NCBI RefSeq assembly: GCF_000313135.1
Contig: NW_004457702.1
Coordinates: 798,001-862,000, forward strand
DNA length: 64,000 bases
DNA from: Acanthamoeba castellanii str. Neff
Taxonomy: Eukaryota; Discosea; Longamoebia; Acanthamoebidae
Reading direction: 5' to 3'
Shown: piece by piece, positions 42,348-54,389 of the stretch
Numbering within the stretch: the first letter of the stretch is position 1
Layout of the letters: every line of letters starts with the position of its first letter
Position numbers and translations under genes: made by a program
Notes under the pieces: generated by a model
Database searches by the model: none
Told to the model about the DNA's origin: nothing
What the model saw: only the letters and a program-made list of their open reading frames with translations

Positions 42348-44994
42348 ATGGGAGAGCTCTTCCGTTCGGAGCCTATGCAGCTCGTCCAGCTGTTCATGTC
42401 GCTCGAGGCAGCGCGTGACACCGTGGACGAGCTCGGTGAGATCGGTCTCATCCAATTCAAGGATGTAAGTAACCTCAGCCCCTCACTACATAATTATGTT
42501 TCAGATCTTATAATTCTCAAGCTTCTATTACCAACCGGCTTCCTTTACCCCGTGGAAGCTGATTAAATGGAAGAAGCTGATAGCAAATGAATATATTCCC
42601 CTGTTCGTTTGTGCGCTTTATCGCACACGCGGTTAATGGAAGATACATTATCACTCAGTGAAACCCCTTTTATGCTTCGGGTGCCCGATCGAAACCGTCC
42701 ATGTGCTGACTCAATTTTCGCCGGCGATGTGCAGCTCAATCCTGAGGTAAATGCCATCCAGCGTAACTTCGTGGCCGAGGTCAAGCGCTGCGACGAGATG
42801 GAGCGCAAGCTCCGCTTCTTCGAGGACCAGATTGAGAAGCAGAACTTCGCCGAGGAGGAGCTTGAACACCTCCAGCTCGGGCTCAGCATCGGCTCGTCGA
42901 AGAAGACTCTCGTCCCCGAGATGGACGAGCTTGAGGTATAGCCACCTCCCATTATCGCCTCAGGCCATTATTTCCGATCGCATCTGACGTTTTTGTAAAA
43001 TTCCGATTGTAGGCCCGCTTCGAGGACCTCGAGAAGGAGCTTACTCAGATGAACAGCAACCAGGAGAAGCTGAAGCGCAACTACAACGAGCTCATTGAGC
43101 TCAAGCACGTGCTCGAGAAGGACAGCGTGTTCTTCGAGTCGTCCGGCGGTGCCGAGAGGGACCGCTACGACGAGGAGGCCGACGTCGGCAGCAGCGAGGT
43201 GGCCGGCCTTACCTCGTTCGGCGTCAAGCTGGGCTTCGTCACCGGTGTCGTCGAGCGTTCCAAGATGGTCACCTTCGAGAGGGTGCTCTGGCGCGCCACC
43301 CGCGGTAACTTGTTCATGAGGACTGCCCCCATCGAGGAGCGCATTGAGGATCCCAAGACCGTACGCTGCGCCCCGCATTCGAGAAAATTACGAAGATGCG
43401 ATTCTAAAATTCATCTCTTCACTACGCGTAACAGAACGAGTTGGTGGACAAGCTTGTCTTCATCATCTTCTTCCAGGGTGACCGTGCCGAGTCCAAGGTC
43501 AAGAAGATCTGCGAGTCCTTCGGCGCCAACCTCTACCCGTGCCCCGACAGCGCGCAGGAGAGGCGTGAGATGTTCAACCAGGTGGAGACCCGCCTCGACG
43601 ACCTCGACGTCGTGCTCGAGAGGTCGCTCGACCACAGGAAGAAGGTCCTCCTCGACATCGCCACCCACATCGAGGACTGGAAGACCCAGGTCGTCAAGGA
43701 GAAGTCCATCTACCACAACATGAACCTCTTCAACTACGATGTCGGCCGCAAGTGCCTCATCGCCGAGGGCTGGTGCCCGCTCACCGCCACCGAGGACATC
43801 CAGGACGCCCTCAAGCGCGCCAACGAGCGCTCCGGCACCCTCGTCCCCTCCATCGTCAACGTCGTCAAGACCAGGGAGCAGGTATGTCAAGCGCCTCGTT
43901 TCATGCTGTTGTCGATGTTTGCTAAAGAGCTCCTCACTAACGTGCACCGCACCGCTTCCTCCGTAAACAACAGCCGCCCACCCACTTCAAGACGAATAAG
44001 TTCACCAAGTCCTTCCAGGGCATCGTCGATGCCTACGGTATGGCGCGCTACAGGGAGGTCAACCCTGGTGTGTTCACCATCGTGACCTTCCCCTTCCTGT
44101 TCGGTATGATGTTCGGTGATGTCGGCCACGGTATCATGCTCTTCATCTTCGCCGTGTACCTGTGCATCAAGGAGGACACCTTCTCCAAGATGAAGCTCAA
44201 CGAGGTACGCTTGACTACTCGCCTCTCACTCGAACGATAGTGCCTCAAACTAACTCGGACGGGCTCCTCTTTCACGACAACAGATGGTCAAGACTTGCTT
44301 CGACGGTCGCTACCTGCTGCTCCTCATGGCCCTCGGTGCCATCTACTGCGGTGCTCTCTACAACGAAGTCTTCTCCGTCCCGCTCGACATCTTCGGCTCG
44401 CGCTGGCAGTACTTCGAGGGCGAGCAGTTCGCCGAGTGGACCAACCCCGGTATCGCCTACCCGTTCGGTGTCGATCCCGCGTGGAAGGGTGCCAAGAACG
44501 AGCTGCTCTACTACAACTCGATCAAGATGAAGCTGTCCATCATCTTCGGTGTCACCCACATGGTCTTCGGTATCCTCCTCTCCGCGCTCAACGGCATCTA
44601 CTTCAAGAAGCCCTACAACATCTGGTTCGAGTTCGTGCCCCAGCTTTGCTTCATGATGGTATGTTCTTCTCCCCTCCACACCGCAATCCGCCATTACTGA
44701 CGCTTGGCTCGCGCGCAAACGCAGTCCATCTTCGGCTACATGGTGTTCCTCATCTTCTTCAAGTGGAGCTACGAGTTCTCGGCGCCCCAGGACGCCCCCA
44801 ACTTGCTCAACCTCATGATCAGCATGTTCCTCAAGCCCTTCAAGCTCCAGCCCATCGACGATCTCTTCCCCGGCCAGCTCTACCTCCAGTGGGTCCTGAT
44901 CGCCGTCTGCGCCATCTCCGTCCCCATGATGCTCCTCCCCAAGCCCCTGCTCCTCAGGCGCGACCACAAGCGCGGCTACAAGCGGTACGCACCC

Positions 44995-45040
<46 letters not shown>

Positions 45041-45766
45041 TTCTTCCACCTTCTTTCTTCTCCTTCTCCGCAAGCGCATGCGTGATGATTCGATCAACCA
45101 CTTGATGCAAAAAGGAGATCAAAAACTACTCACACGAGATTTCTGACAATGCGCTCGAGAATCTCATCACCACTCTCTTTCTCTCTTGCACTCAACTGTC
45201 GGGGCTAATCCTTCGCTTTCTTTTGCACATCACAGCCTTGCCGAGTCTCACGAGGAGGACGGTGATGAGGAGGAAGAGGAGTTCGACTTCAACGAGATTT
45301 TCATCCACCAGATCATCCACACCATCGAGTTCGTGCTCGGAGCCATCTCCAACACCGCCTCGTACCTGCGTCTGTGGGCCTTGTCGCTCGCCCACTCCGA
45401 GCTCGCCACCGTGTTCTGGGAGCGCGTGCTCGTCCTCACCCTCGAGAAGAACAACTTCTTCCTCATCTTCGTCGGCTTCGCCATCTGGGCCGGCGCCACC
45501 TTCGGTGTGCTCTTGGTTATGGAGTCGCTCTCTGCCTTCCTCCACGCCCTCCGTCTCCACTGGTACCTCCACCTCCACCTCCACCACTACCTTCTTCGTT
45601 CTCCTACTCCTTCAACCACTAACGTCTTCTTCTTCGTCACCTTCATCATCTTCTTCGTTACAACAGGGTCGAGTTCCAGAACAAGTTCTACATGGGTGAT
45701 GGCTACAAGTTCCAGCCGTTCTCCTACCAGCAGATCCTCTCCGGCGAGGAGGAGGGAGGCCTCTAA
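42348..45766 (+). CDS. ATP6V0A: V-type proton ATPase, V0 subunit a
   Basis: Nine exons (42348-42464, 42735-42935, 43013-43360, 43435-43881, 43974-44204, 44284-44658, 44725-44984, 45236-45562, 45667-45766) join in phase to 801 residues, the normal size. The N-terminus [18 protein letters not shown] and the coiled-coil stator arm (residues about 40-180) form the cytosolic half. The membrane half includes [15 protein letters not shown] and [19 protein letters not shown], which holds the Arg essential for proton release. The C-terminus reads [17 protein letters not shown]. Subunit a guides protons past the c-ring and anchors the stators. In Acanthamoeba and Dictyostelium the pump acidifies endosomes and powers the contractile vacuole. 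Codon use is strongly biased, as in RPL19. Introns lack CA/GT arrays except a TC tract in intron 7. Confidence 0.97.
44999..45036 (+). repeat. (TC)n tract in V-ATPase intron 7
   Basis: About 19 TC units just inside the intron starting at 44985. The polypyrimidine run lies near the donor rather than the acceptor. Confidence 0.9.
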
Positions 45767-46333
45767 GCCTCGACTTCCTGCAGTAGTAGTGATGTTGTTC
45801 ATCCACGCTCTTTTTCGATCTCTTTTGTTTCATACACACCAAACCACCAGTCTTCTCGTGTTCGTCTTCTTGTTGTTGTGTTGTTCACCTTCGAGTGCTT
45901 TTTCTTTTCTTGTCGACCAATTAATTTGCGACTTTTATGAATGACTGCCTGTTGGTGGTAAGAATTAGGTCGCAGGTGGTGGTTGCGGTGGGGCAGCCCG
46001 CAGCGCGAGCTGATTAAAACACCTCTCTGCGCGAGCCGTCTGCTGGAAAGAGAGAGCAGCTGGAAATCAAAACAGCTTCAACTCGCAAGGTACCTTCTCA
46101 CCCCTTCAACCCTTCCCTCTCGCTGTTCATCCACAAAATCATCCAACAGCAATAATCATTCATCATCACCAGATCAGATAATCTCCAACCCTCACCTCAC
46201 CAAATAACAGGCCGGAGAGAAAAAGAGAAACAACATTCATTCATTCGTTCCATTACCCCACATCAAACATTTAGTCAGATTTTTGAAGCTTCGCTCGATT
46301 TGTTCTTCGTTCAAAGGACTGTCACGGCGAGAC
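45767..46333. other. Intergenic region between V-ATPase a and RasGEF
   Basis: Holds the V-ATPase 3' region (T-rich, 45790-45940) and the RasGEF leader. AAGGTACCTTCT at about 46086 could be the donor of a leader intron. No gene seen. Confidence 0.45.
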
Positions 46334-48793
46334 ATGGATGAGGAGGACAGTCAGGGCCTGGCGGCCGTCAATGGAGGCATCGACGACCTCGTCGACGACA
46401 GCGAAAGCGAAGGTGGTGGGTGGTCGGAGTCGGGCCAGTCCTCGCCCTCCTTCTGCTCGCCCAGTTCGTCGCCGTCGCCATCGCCGTCCAACCCCTCACC
46501 GCTGCAGCACTGCATCGACACCTCGGCCGCCGCCGCCACCAAGGTACGCCGTTCGGTCTCCGACTCAGCGCCGGCCGACGGCGCGCCCACCAGCTCGCCC
46601 GGCGGCGGCCTGGGCTCCAAGCACTCGCGCCCGGTGCACCCGCTGGCGCTCTCGTCGCCGGCGCGCAGCTCGGCGGCCCACCAGTCCATGCCGGCCTTTC
46701 CCTCCATACCGACCACCACCACGGCATCGTCGTCGGCGTCGTCGCCGTCGGGCAAGAAGCCCAAGGGCTCGTCGTCGCGAAAGAAGTCCGACGATGCCAC
46801 GTCATCGTCGTCGTCGTCAAAGAACGGAGGAGGGAGCCTGGGCAAGCGGTCGGTGTCGGCCACGATCAAGAGCGGCAGCGACGGGTCGCTCCAGGTGATC
46901 AACGCCACGACCGACGGCAGCGGCTCCATCCACGCCAGCCTCAGCATGAGCCCGCGTGGGGTACCGCCTCCATTCTCACTCTCTGTGTGCGTGTGCGTGT
47001 GCGGTGGTGCGTGTGTGTGCGTGTGTGTGTGTGCCATGATTGTGGGCTGATGGTCGGTCGCAGAGCCGAGGGATCGAGGACTGGAAGGTGCGGGCGCTGC
47101 AGGCCGAGGACCGGGTCTCGTTTCTCGAATCGGAGCTGGCCCGCTGGAAGAAGAAGGCCACCGTGGCGAGCGCCCAGCTGGGCTTCCTCGCCTCCGAGGG
47201 CAGCGGCACCTTCCCCTCCATCAACCGGCGCGGCTCCTCCGCCTCTCCCGTGCGCCACCCATTTTCCATTTATTTAAATTATTATATACTAATTTACTAC
47301 TTATATACTATAAGAATAATATTTTTATATACTAATATAAATGAATATATTTATAGGAAGGCACGCCGCGAGGGGACCGCTATGGCAATGTCTACGAGTT
47401 TTGGGAGGAGAGCCCCGGCCACCTGACCTGGGACGAGACCGAGACGCCGCGCGTCATCAAAGCCGCTTCGCTCATCAAGCTGGTGGAGTACATCACCCAC
47501 CCCACCATCGTCGGTACGCACCCCGCACTTTTTTATTTATTTCAAACAAAACAAAAAACAAAAAACATAAAACAAAACAAAACAAAACAAAACAAAACAA
47601 AACAAAAACTAAACAAAAAATAACTCCTATTCACCACTCGCGGGCCACTTCCGGCTTGGCATGTAGACCGTCGGTGTCTCGAGGCGTTCTTCATCACCTA
47701 CCGATCGTTCACCACGCCGCGCATACTCATCGAAAAGCTGATCCTGCGGTGCGCCGACGCTCCATTCACAATCGCACACGCCGCACACACGCGCACGCCG
47801 CACGCCGCACGCGCCGCACACGCGCCTTTAGCTTTAGCGCCCTCCACTCATCAGTGTCCACTTGTGGCGTCGCCTGTGGCCATTGAAACAGATACGCCGC
47901 GCCACCGCCCAAGAACGCCAAACCAGAAGACATCGAAAAATTCAACAAAACCGAGCAGGCCTTCATCAGGTTGGCCGCACACACACACACACTTGCTTCG
48001 TGTCGTGTGTCGTGTCGTGTGTCATGTGTGTCATGCGTGTCGTGTCGTGTGTGTGTCGTGTCTCAACCGAGTCTGTGACAGGACCCGCGTGTGCAATGCG
48101 CTCAAGCATTGGGTGGAGAAGCACGACCACGACTTTGAGGACATCGACCTGCGGGACCGGTTCGAGGCCTTCATGCAGGAGATGGTGGAGGAGAAGAACC
48201 TCCGCGAGATGCTGGCCCGAAGCCTCGAAAAGGCGGTCGAGCGGCTCACCGCGCGCCTCGACAAGATCCGCATCACCGACGAGATCCGCGCGTCCCAGAA
48301 GCGACAGGAGGTCCTCGCCGAGGTACGCACCGCCGCGCTGGAATGTGTGTGTGTGTGTGTGTGTGTGTGGAATGTGCGGCGTCTGGAATGTGCGTGGAAT
48401 GTGCGTGAAATGACTTGGGTGGTGGTGGCCAAACGCGTTTAGACGCTGCGTTCGTTCGAAGAGGCCGATCAGGCGACCAACAGCCGAGAGGAAGCACCGC
48501 CGAAGCCGCTCCTTCCCAAAAACTACAAAAGCCCTGTACGTTGCCCCCCCCCCACAATGGCCCCTCGCCCAATTTGAGTCTCACGCACCGCACACGCACA
48601 CACCACCGCACACGCGCAACACCGCACGCATGACACAAACGACCGACCACAGCTGCATTACCTGCTGGACTGGCCCGCCGTGGAGATCGCCCGACAGCTG
48701 ACGCTGATCGAATTGTACGGATCCCGCAGTTGGCGCGCGCTCAAGGCCCGAACAAGACTGAATGCATGTGTGCGATGTGCGTGCGTGCGTGTG

Positions 48794-48870
<77 letters not shown>

Positions 48871-50195
48871 GTGTGTGTGGCGTGTGGCGTGTGCGATGTG
48901 TGGCGTGTGTTGTGTGGTGGGATGCAGCGATCTGTTCCAGCGCATTCAGGCGAAGGAATTCCTCAACCAGTGCTGGAACAAGGAGGGCAAAGAGGAGAAG
49001 GCCCCCGGCATCTGCGCCCTCATCGAGCGGTTCAACGAGGTTCGCTCGTGCGCCCTGCATGCCAGTCACCCGTGGCCTTCACTCAACACACCGTGTGTGC
49101 GTGTGTGCGTGTGTCGTGTGTCGTGTGTCGTGTGTCGTGTGTGTCGTGTGTGTCGTGTGTCGTGCGTGTCGTGCTGCGCAGGTCGGGCAGTTCTTTGTGA
49201 CGCTGCTGGTCCAGCTGGAGGAACTGGAGGACCGCAAGGCCATGCTCAAGAAATTGATCCAAGTCGCGGAGGAGTGTCTGCACATCCACAACTTCAACGC
49301 GCTGATGGCCCTCGTGTCCGGCCTGTCGTCGACCTCCGTGTCGCGCCTCACCAAGACCTGGGAAGCCCTCGGCTCCAAAGTACTCCTACTCGCTCCTTTT
49401 TTTTTGCCACACTCGACACTCACTCGGCCATGACACGACACGACACGCACGACACGCACACGCACGGCACGCACGGCACGCACGGCACACGCACGACACA
49501 CAGCAGCAAAATCTGTTCAACTCGCTGCAGGCGATTACGGTGCCGGAGAAGAACTTCACGGTGCTGCGGGACCGCATGTCCACGTCAGCGCCGCCCAAGA
49601 TCCCCTACATCGGCACCTCGCTGGCCGATCTCACCTTCATCGAGGACGGCAACCCGGACTACCACGACGGGCTCATTAACTTCACCAAGCGCCACCTCCT
49701 CTTCGGTATTTTTTTACCACCTACACCCTTAACATCTGATCTTAAGCGCGCTGCTGACGTCAGCGTGTGTGCGTGTGCGGTGTGTGCGGTGTGTGCGGTG
49801 GTGTGTGCGGTGTGTGCGGTACATGTAGTGGTGATCAACAACATTCAGACGTATCAGAAGCACAAGTACTCCTTCACCGTCGTGCCAGCGCTCCGCAACT
49901 ACCTTCTGACCCACCCCATGCTCTCTCTGGTACACGCCACGTCCCCCCCCCAATCGTTCCATCAATCGCACTCACCCTGTCGCACACGCACGACCGCACA
50001 CGCACGACCGCACACACGCGCGCGCAGGACCAATGTTACGCGTTGTCGTTGCTGCGAGAACCGCGTAAGGGGTCGGCCCTCGGTGCTGGCGGGGGCACGC
50101 CCACGAAGAGCTCCCGCCTCTCGATGCTCGGCCGAAAGTCGGGTTCCTCGCGCGGCCTCCTCCAGACCTCCGAGCAGCAGCCCAGCGGCACCTAA
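46334..50195 (+). CDS. RasGEF (REM and CDC25 domains)
   Basis: The ATG at 46334 (MDEEDSQGLAAVNGG) is the first in frame, and the stop is at 50193-50195. A Ser-rich region of about 210 residues is followed by a short coiled coil (QAEDRVSFLESELARWKKK). The REM/RasGEF-N domain begins TPRVIKAASLIKLVEYITH and AFFITYRSFTTPRILIEKL, and runs through ALKHWVEKHDHDFED. The CDC25 catalytic domain starts DWPAVEIARQLTLIE and has FNALMALVSGLSSTSVSRL (the helical-hairpin region that opens Ras), then YIGTSLADLTFIEDGNPD and RHLLF. It ends in a Ser-rich tail. The protein exchanges GDP for GTP on Ras-family GTPases. Amoebozoans have many such genes for chemotaxis and macropinocytosis. Introns include GT arrays, an AT-only stretch (47268-47356) and an AAAAC repeat (47545-47625). 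Confidence 0.9.
48796..48870 (+). repeat. (GT)n microsatellite in a RasGEF intron
   Basis: About 37 uninterrupted GT units within the intron that precedes the DLFQRIQAKEFL exon, followed by GTGTGGCGTGTG variants. Confidence 0.95.
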
Positions 50196-50505
50196 TCTCT
50201 CTTCGTTCTTTCTTCGTTCTTGTCTCTTCGTTCTTTCTTCTCTCTTTTCCTTCAGCTTCGCCTCACATTGAGGACTTGTTTGTCTTTTGTGTGCGCTTGT
50301 CTGTCAGCCACCACCAATACCAAAACGTTTTGTATACTATCCCACTACTCCACTCGTTGCAAGTACAGGCTTGCAACCACAGTGGTCTGTTGATGTGGTT
50401 GCACGCCGTGCAGGTGATGAAGAACAGCAGAGCAGAACAACATACTTCTTGAGTTGTAGTGTAGGACAATAAATGCAAAAATGGGGCCACAGAGGTGGAG
50501 GGCGC
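50196..50505. other. Convergent 3' region of RasGEF and MVD
   Basis: 310 bases between facing stop codons. AATAAA at 50468-50473 on the plus strand may serve RasGEF. No gene seen. Confidence 0.5.
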
Positions 50506-53037
50506 TCAAGCCTTGGGGAGGCCGGTGGCGGTGTCGATCAGGCAGAGGGCATCGTCGGTGACGACGTGCGGACCCTTGTCCACCTGTTCACCGACGATCG
50601 TCTTGTGAGTGACACGACACGCACGGCACACGACATGGCACACACACGCACGACACACGACATGACGTACGGTGGTATGGATGACGCGCTGGATGGAGGC
50701 CGGCTGGGGCGTAAACTTGGCGTCGAGCTCCTGGAGGAGAGCCTCGACCGAGGCGTCCTTGGCCTTGAGCTGCGCGCCGAGCGACTCGATCGACTCCACG
50801 CCGCACTCCTTCGGCCCGCTTCCCTCAACGAAGCTACGCATACGCACGCATGGCACGACACGCACGACACGACACGACACGACACGCACGGGTCAGCGAG
50901 CGAGCGCGAGGGTGCGAGGAGCGGGGCAGGCGGCGGTACTGGGCGAGGTCGGACGAGGGCGGGAAGTAGCGGGTGATGAGGTGCAGCAGCAGCGGGGTGT
51001 CCTCCTTCAGGGCGTAGAGCACCGCGTTGGGACCGGCGTCGAAGGTGTAGGCGATCTTGATCTTGCCGTAGTGCTTGTTCACATACCTTCACATTCCACC
51101 GCACACGCACACCCACACACACGCACCACCGCACACGGCCAAATGGCACGACACACGTTCAATGACACGACACGACACGTGTGCGTGCAGGGTTGGCATT
51201 TGCACGTGATCAGGTTGATGATGGTCTTGGAGGTGTCGTTGAGGTAGAAGATCGGCGGATAGGTGTCGAGGCAGGTCGAGTGGAACGAGTTGCTGTCCTG
51301 CAATCATAAAACAATAATCAATATAAATGTATTAACTTATTAATTTACAAATATATAAATATATAAATATAAAATAAATTATTATTTATGTATAAAGAAT
51401 GAAATTATTGTTTTTTTAATGTAAAAAAGGAGAAAAAAGAATAAATGGGGGGTACCCGCATGGTGAGCTCGCCGTAAAGCTGGAAGTCGCGCTTGTGGAT
51501 GGCGTCCTCCATCTGCTTCATGCGCTCCTCGACGATGTGCGCCGCCCGGTACTGCATCGTGCAATGGGGGGGAGGGAGGGAGAGAGGGGGAAGACGAGTG
51601 AAGGGTCAGCCACAGGCGTTGAACGTGCTTTGATTGAGCGCCACCGCGGCGAGAGAGCGACGTACGGCGAGGAACGGGCTGGTCTCCGTCGAAGCTGCAA
51701 AGCAAAGAAAAAAATAAATTTGAGTTTTTGCACACGCGACCACCGCACACGCACACACCACCGCACACGCACGCGCCGCCGCACACGATGCGACGCATAA
51801 AGGCGCACAACAGGGAGTGGTTTGGATGGGGGAGGGGGGGGGTAGCGTGGGCGTACTCTGCATGCCGGAGGTGGAGGGCGTCTCCTTGTGTTTGGCGCTC
51901 ACCACGCACACCAAAATCTGCAGCTCCGGCCAGTGGGTCTCCGGCGCGACCTGCCCCCGCGTGCGATAAAGAAATGTGAGTAGACGACGACGACGACGAC
52001 GAAGAAGACGGCGGCGGCGGCAGGCCAGCGGCAAGTGCGCGCACCTGGACGGCGATGGAGTCGGTGCCGTCGGCCTTCTCGCCCTTGACCCACTTCACGA
52101 AACCGCCGTAGATGCTGCGGCAAGCACTGCAGATGGTGGNNNNNNNNNNNNNNNNNNNNNGTGTGTGTGTGTGTGTGTGTGTGATATGATCTGTTTTGTA
52201 ATACCTGCCCGAGCCAAGGCGAGCGATGGCCGAGAGGTCGCCCTCAACCTCCAGCAGAGTACCGAGCGTGTAGGCTGGCACACGACACACACGACACGCA
52301 CACACGCACACGCGACACATGACACACGCACACGCGCGACACGAGGTGAGAATTGGGCGGCTGGGGCGATGGACGAGTGGGTGCGGGGGTACTGAGGCAG
52401 GCGAAGCCGGAGGCGGACGAGGCCAGACCAGCGGCGGTGGGGAAGTTGTTGACGGAGACGATGTGGAAGTGGTACTCGCGGGCCTTGCCCTCCTCCACGT
52501 TCTCGCCGAGCCGCTTGAGCAGCCCGCTGCGGGCCACCAGCTGCCCGATGCAGTTCTGCATGCGGCCGGACGACACGCTCTCCTCCTTCCCGTTGAGCCA
52601 CAGCCGGTCCTCCTTGAACCTGCAACGGCCGAATGCAAAGATCAAAAGAATGAAAGTGTAGCGTGAAAACAAATTCCAATCTCATTTAAAAAAAAAAAGA
52701 GAGGTCTGGGCTTGGCCGTGAAGAAATGAATCAATGGGAAGTAAATGCGAGTATGATCTTACGAATAAAACACTCAAAATAATAAATTAGGCCTCAATTA
52801 AATGGCATTAGGCGGAAAAAAAATATAAATTAAATGGGATTCAATTAAATCGCGGAAGAAGTACTCCTTGCTGGCCATGACGGTGGTGGTGGTGCAGAGG
52901 TCGGTCATGCTGAGGGTGGTGGAGAGGGACGAATTGAGCGGCAAGATGAGCTTCTCATCGGTCTTGCCCCAGTACTTGATCACAGCAATGTTCACCGGAG
53001 CCTGAGCCGTCACGCAGAGCGCCTTCGTCGTCGCCAT
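50506..53037 (-). CDS. MVD: Diphosphomevalonate decarboxylase
   Basis: Start ATG at 53037 ([20 protein letters not shown]). The first exon runs to 52865 and joins [15 protein letters not shown]. Diagnostic segments: [32 protein letters not shown] (GHMP-kinase phosphate loop), [14 protein letters not shown] with the catalytic Arg, [18 protein letters not shown], and [15 protein letters not shown] with the catalytic Asp. The enzyme uses ATP to decarboxylate mevalonate 5-diphosphate to isopentenyl diphosphate, the last step of the mevalonate pathway feeding sterols, dolichol and prenyl groups. The C-terminus ends [14 protein letters not shown], and no peroxisomal signal is seen. An N gap lies in the intron between LGSG and SACRS and does not touch coding sequence. 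Introns carry CACGACAC and AT-rich tracts. Confidence 0.95.
52140..52160. other. Assembly gap (21 N)
   Basis: N run beside a (GT)n tract in an MVD intron. The flanking exons join in phase without it. Confidence 0.99.
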
Positions 53038-53212
53038 CTCTTCCTCTTCCGCAAGATCAACAAACAACAAATCGCCGCACTCGAGAAGAGATCAGCTCCG
53101 GCAATACAGGCTTAATTAAATGCTACAATTAAAAACAAATTGTTGAATTTTCCTTTTATGAGCAAAAGGAACAAAATAAAGTCCTTACAAATTACAATTC
53201 GAAGGTCGCTGC

Positions 53213-53302
53213 TCAAGCAAAGAACATCTTGACCACACCCACGATCGGTGCGCGACAGATCGGGCAGCCTCCTCTCTCCTCCTTGATCCGGTTGCCACTG
53301 TT

Positions 53303-53345
<43 letters not shown>

Positions 53346-54346
53346 GTGAGTGCGGTGGCGTACTGTTAGTTGGGCAAAGGCGAGGTGGTGGTGGTGGTGG
53401 TGGGAAGAAAGCTGCAGAGCGTACCAGGGCTGGCAGAGGGCGACGTGTCCACAGGGGTAGAGCAGCGCGTCCTTGGCCGCATCGAAGCAGACGATGCATT
53501 CGTTGCCGCCGTCCTCCTCCTCTTCATCTTCATCTTCGCCTGCTCCCGCTTCCTCGGCTTCCGCCGGTGCCTCGGCCGGCTGCTGGGGTGGCGTTGGGTC
53601 AACCGCCCCTTGTGCCGGCTGCGGCTGCGGATGGGGCTGTGGCGGCTGGGCCGGGGCCTCTACACCGACGGGGCCGTGACCATGGCCGTGGCCGACTCGG
53701 GTGGCGGCCGAGTGGGGCACGCGGGTGGGGTGCTGGAACAGCAGCTTGTGTTCGGCGTCGAAGATGTCGCGGCAGCGGGCGCCGTATCGACAAGCCTGGT
53801 GGTACCCCGCCCATCGACAGACTTAGTTAGCCGTGACACATATGACTCACGACACACGACGCACGACGCACGACACACACGACGCACGACACGACACGAC
53901 ACGGCACGACACACACGACACACACGACGACACATGAAAAGGAGGTGGTGGTGGTGACGTACGACTGGCGGATGAGAGTAGAGTGCGCGGTGCGAGTAGT
54001 CGTGGAGTTTGGTGCAGGTGCCGTAGCTGCAGGGCTGCGGGTGCTCGGTCCGCTGGCGGTGCTCGTCGTCCACCATGGAGCACAGGCCACCAAACCTAAT
54101 AAAATAAAATAAAATAAAAATACAATGTCATATATATTTAGTACTATATAATATTAGAAAAGAATTATAAATAAATAGAGTAGAGTACCTGCATGGGATC
54201 AGGGGCTTCTCGCTGTGCGTGAAGAGCTTGCGGTGCAGCCTGTCGTTGACGAACGCACAGCGGGCCGCGTAGCGACACTCCTGTTTCTCGAGTCCTTTCG
54301 GCGCGTTCTCGAACGCAACCTTGTAACCTGTGTGTGCTCCGTTAGC

Positions 54347-54389
<43 letters not shown>

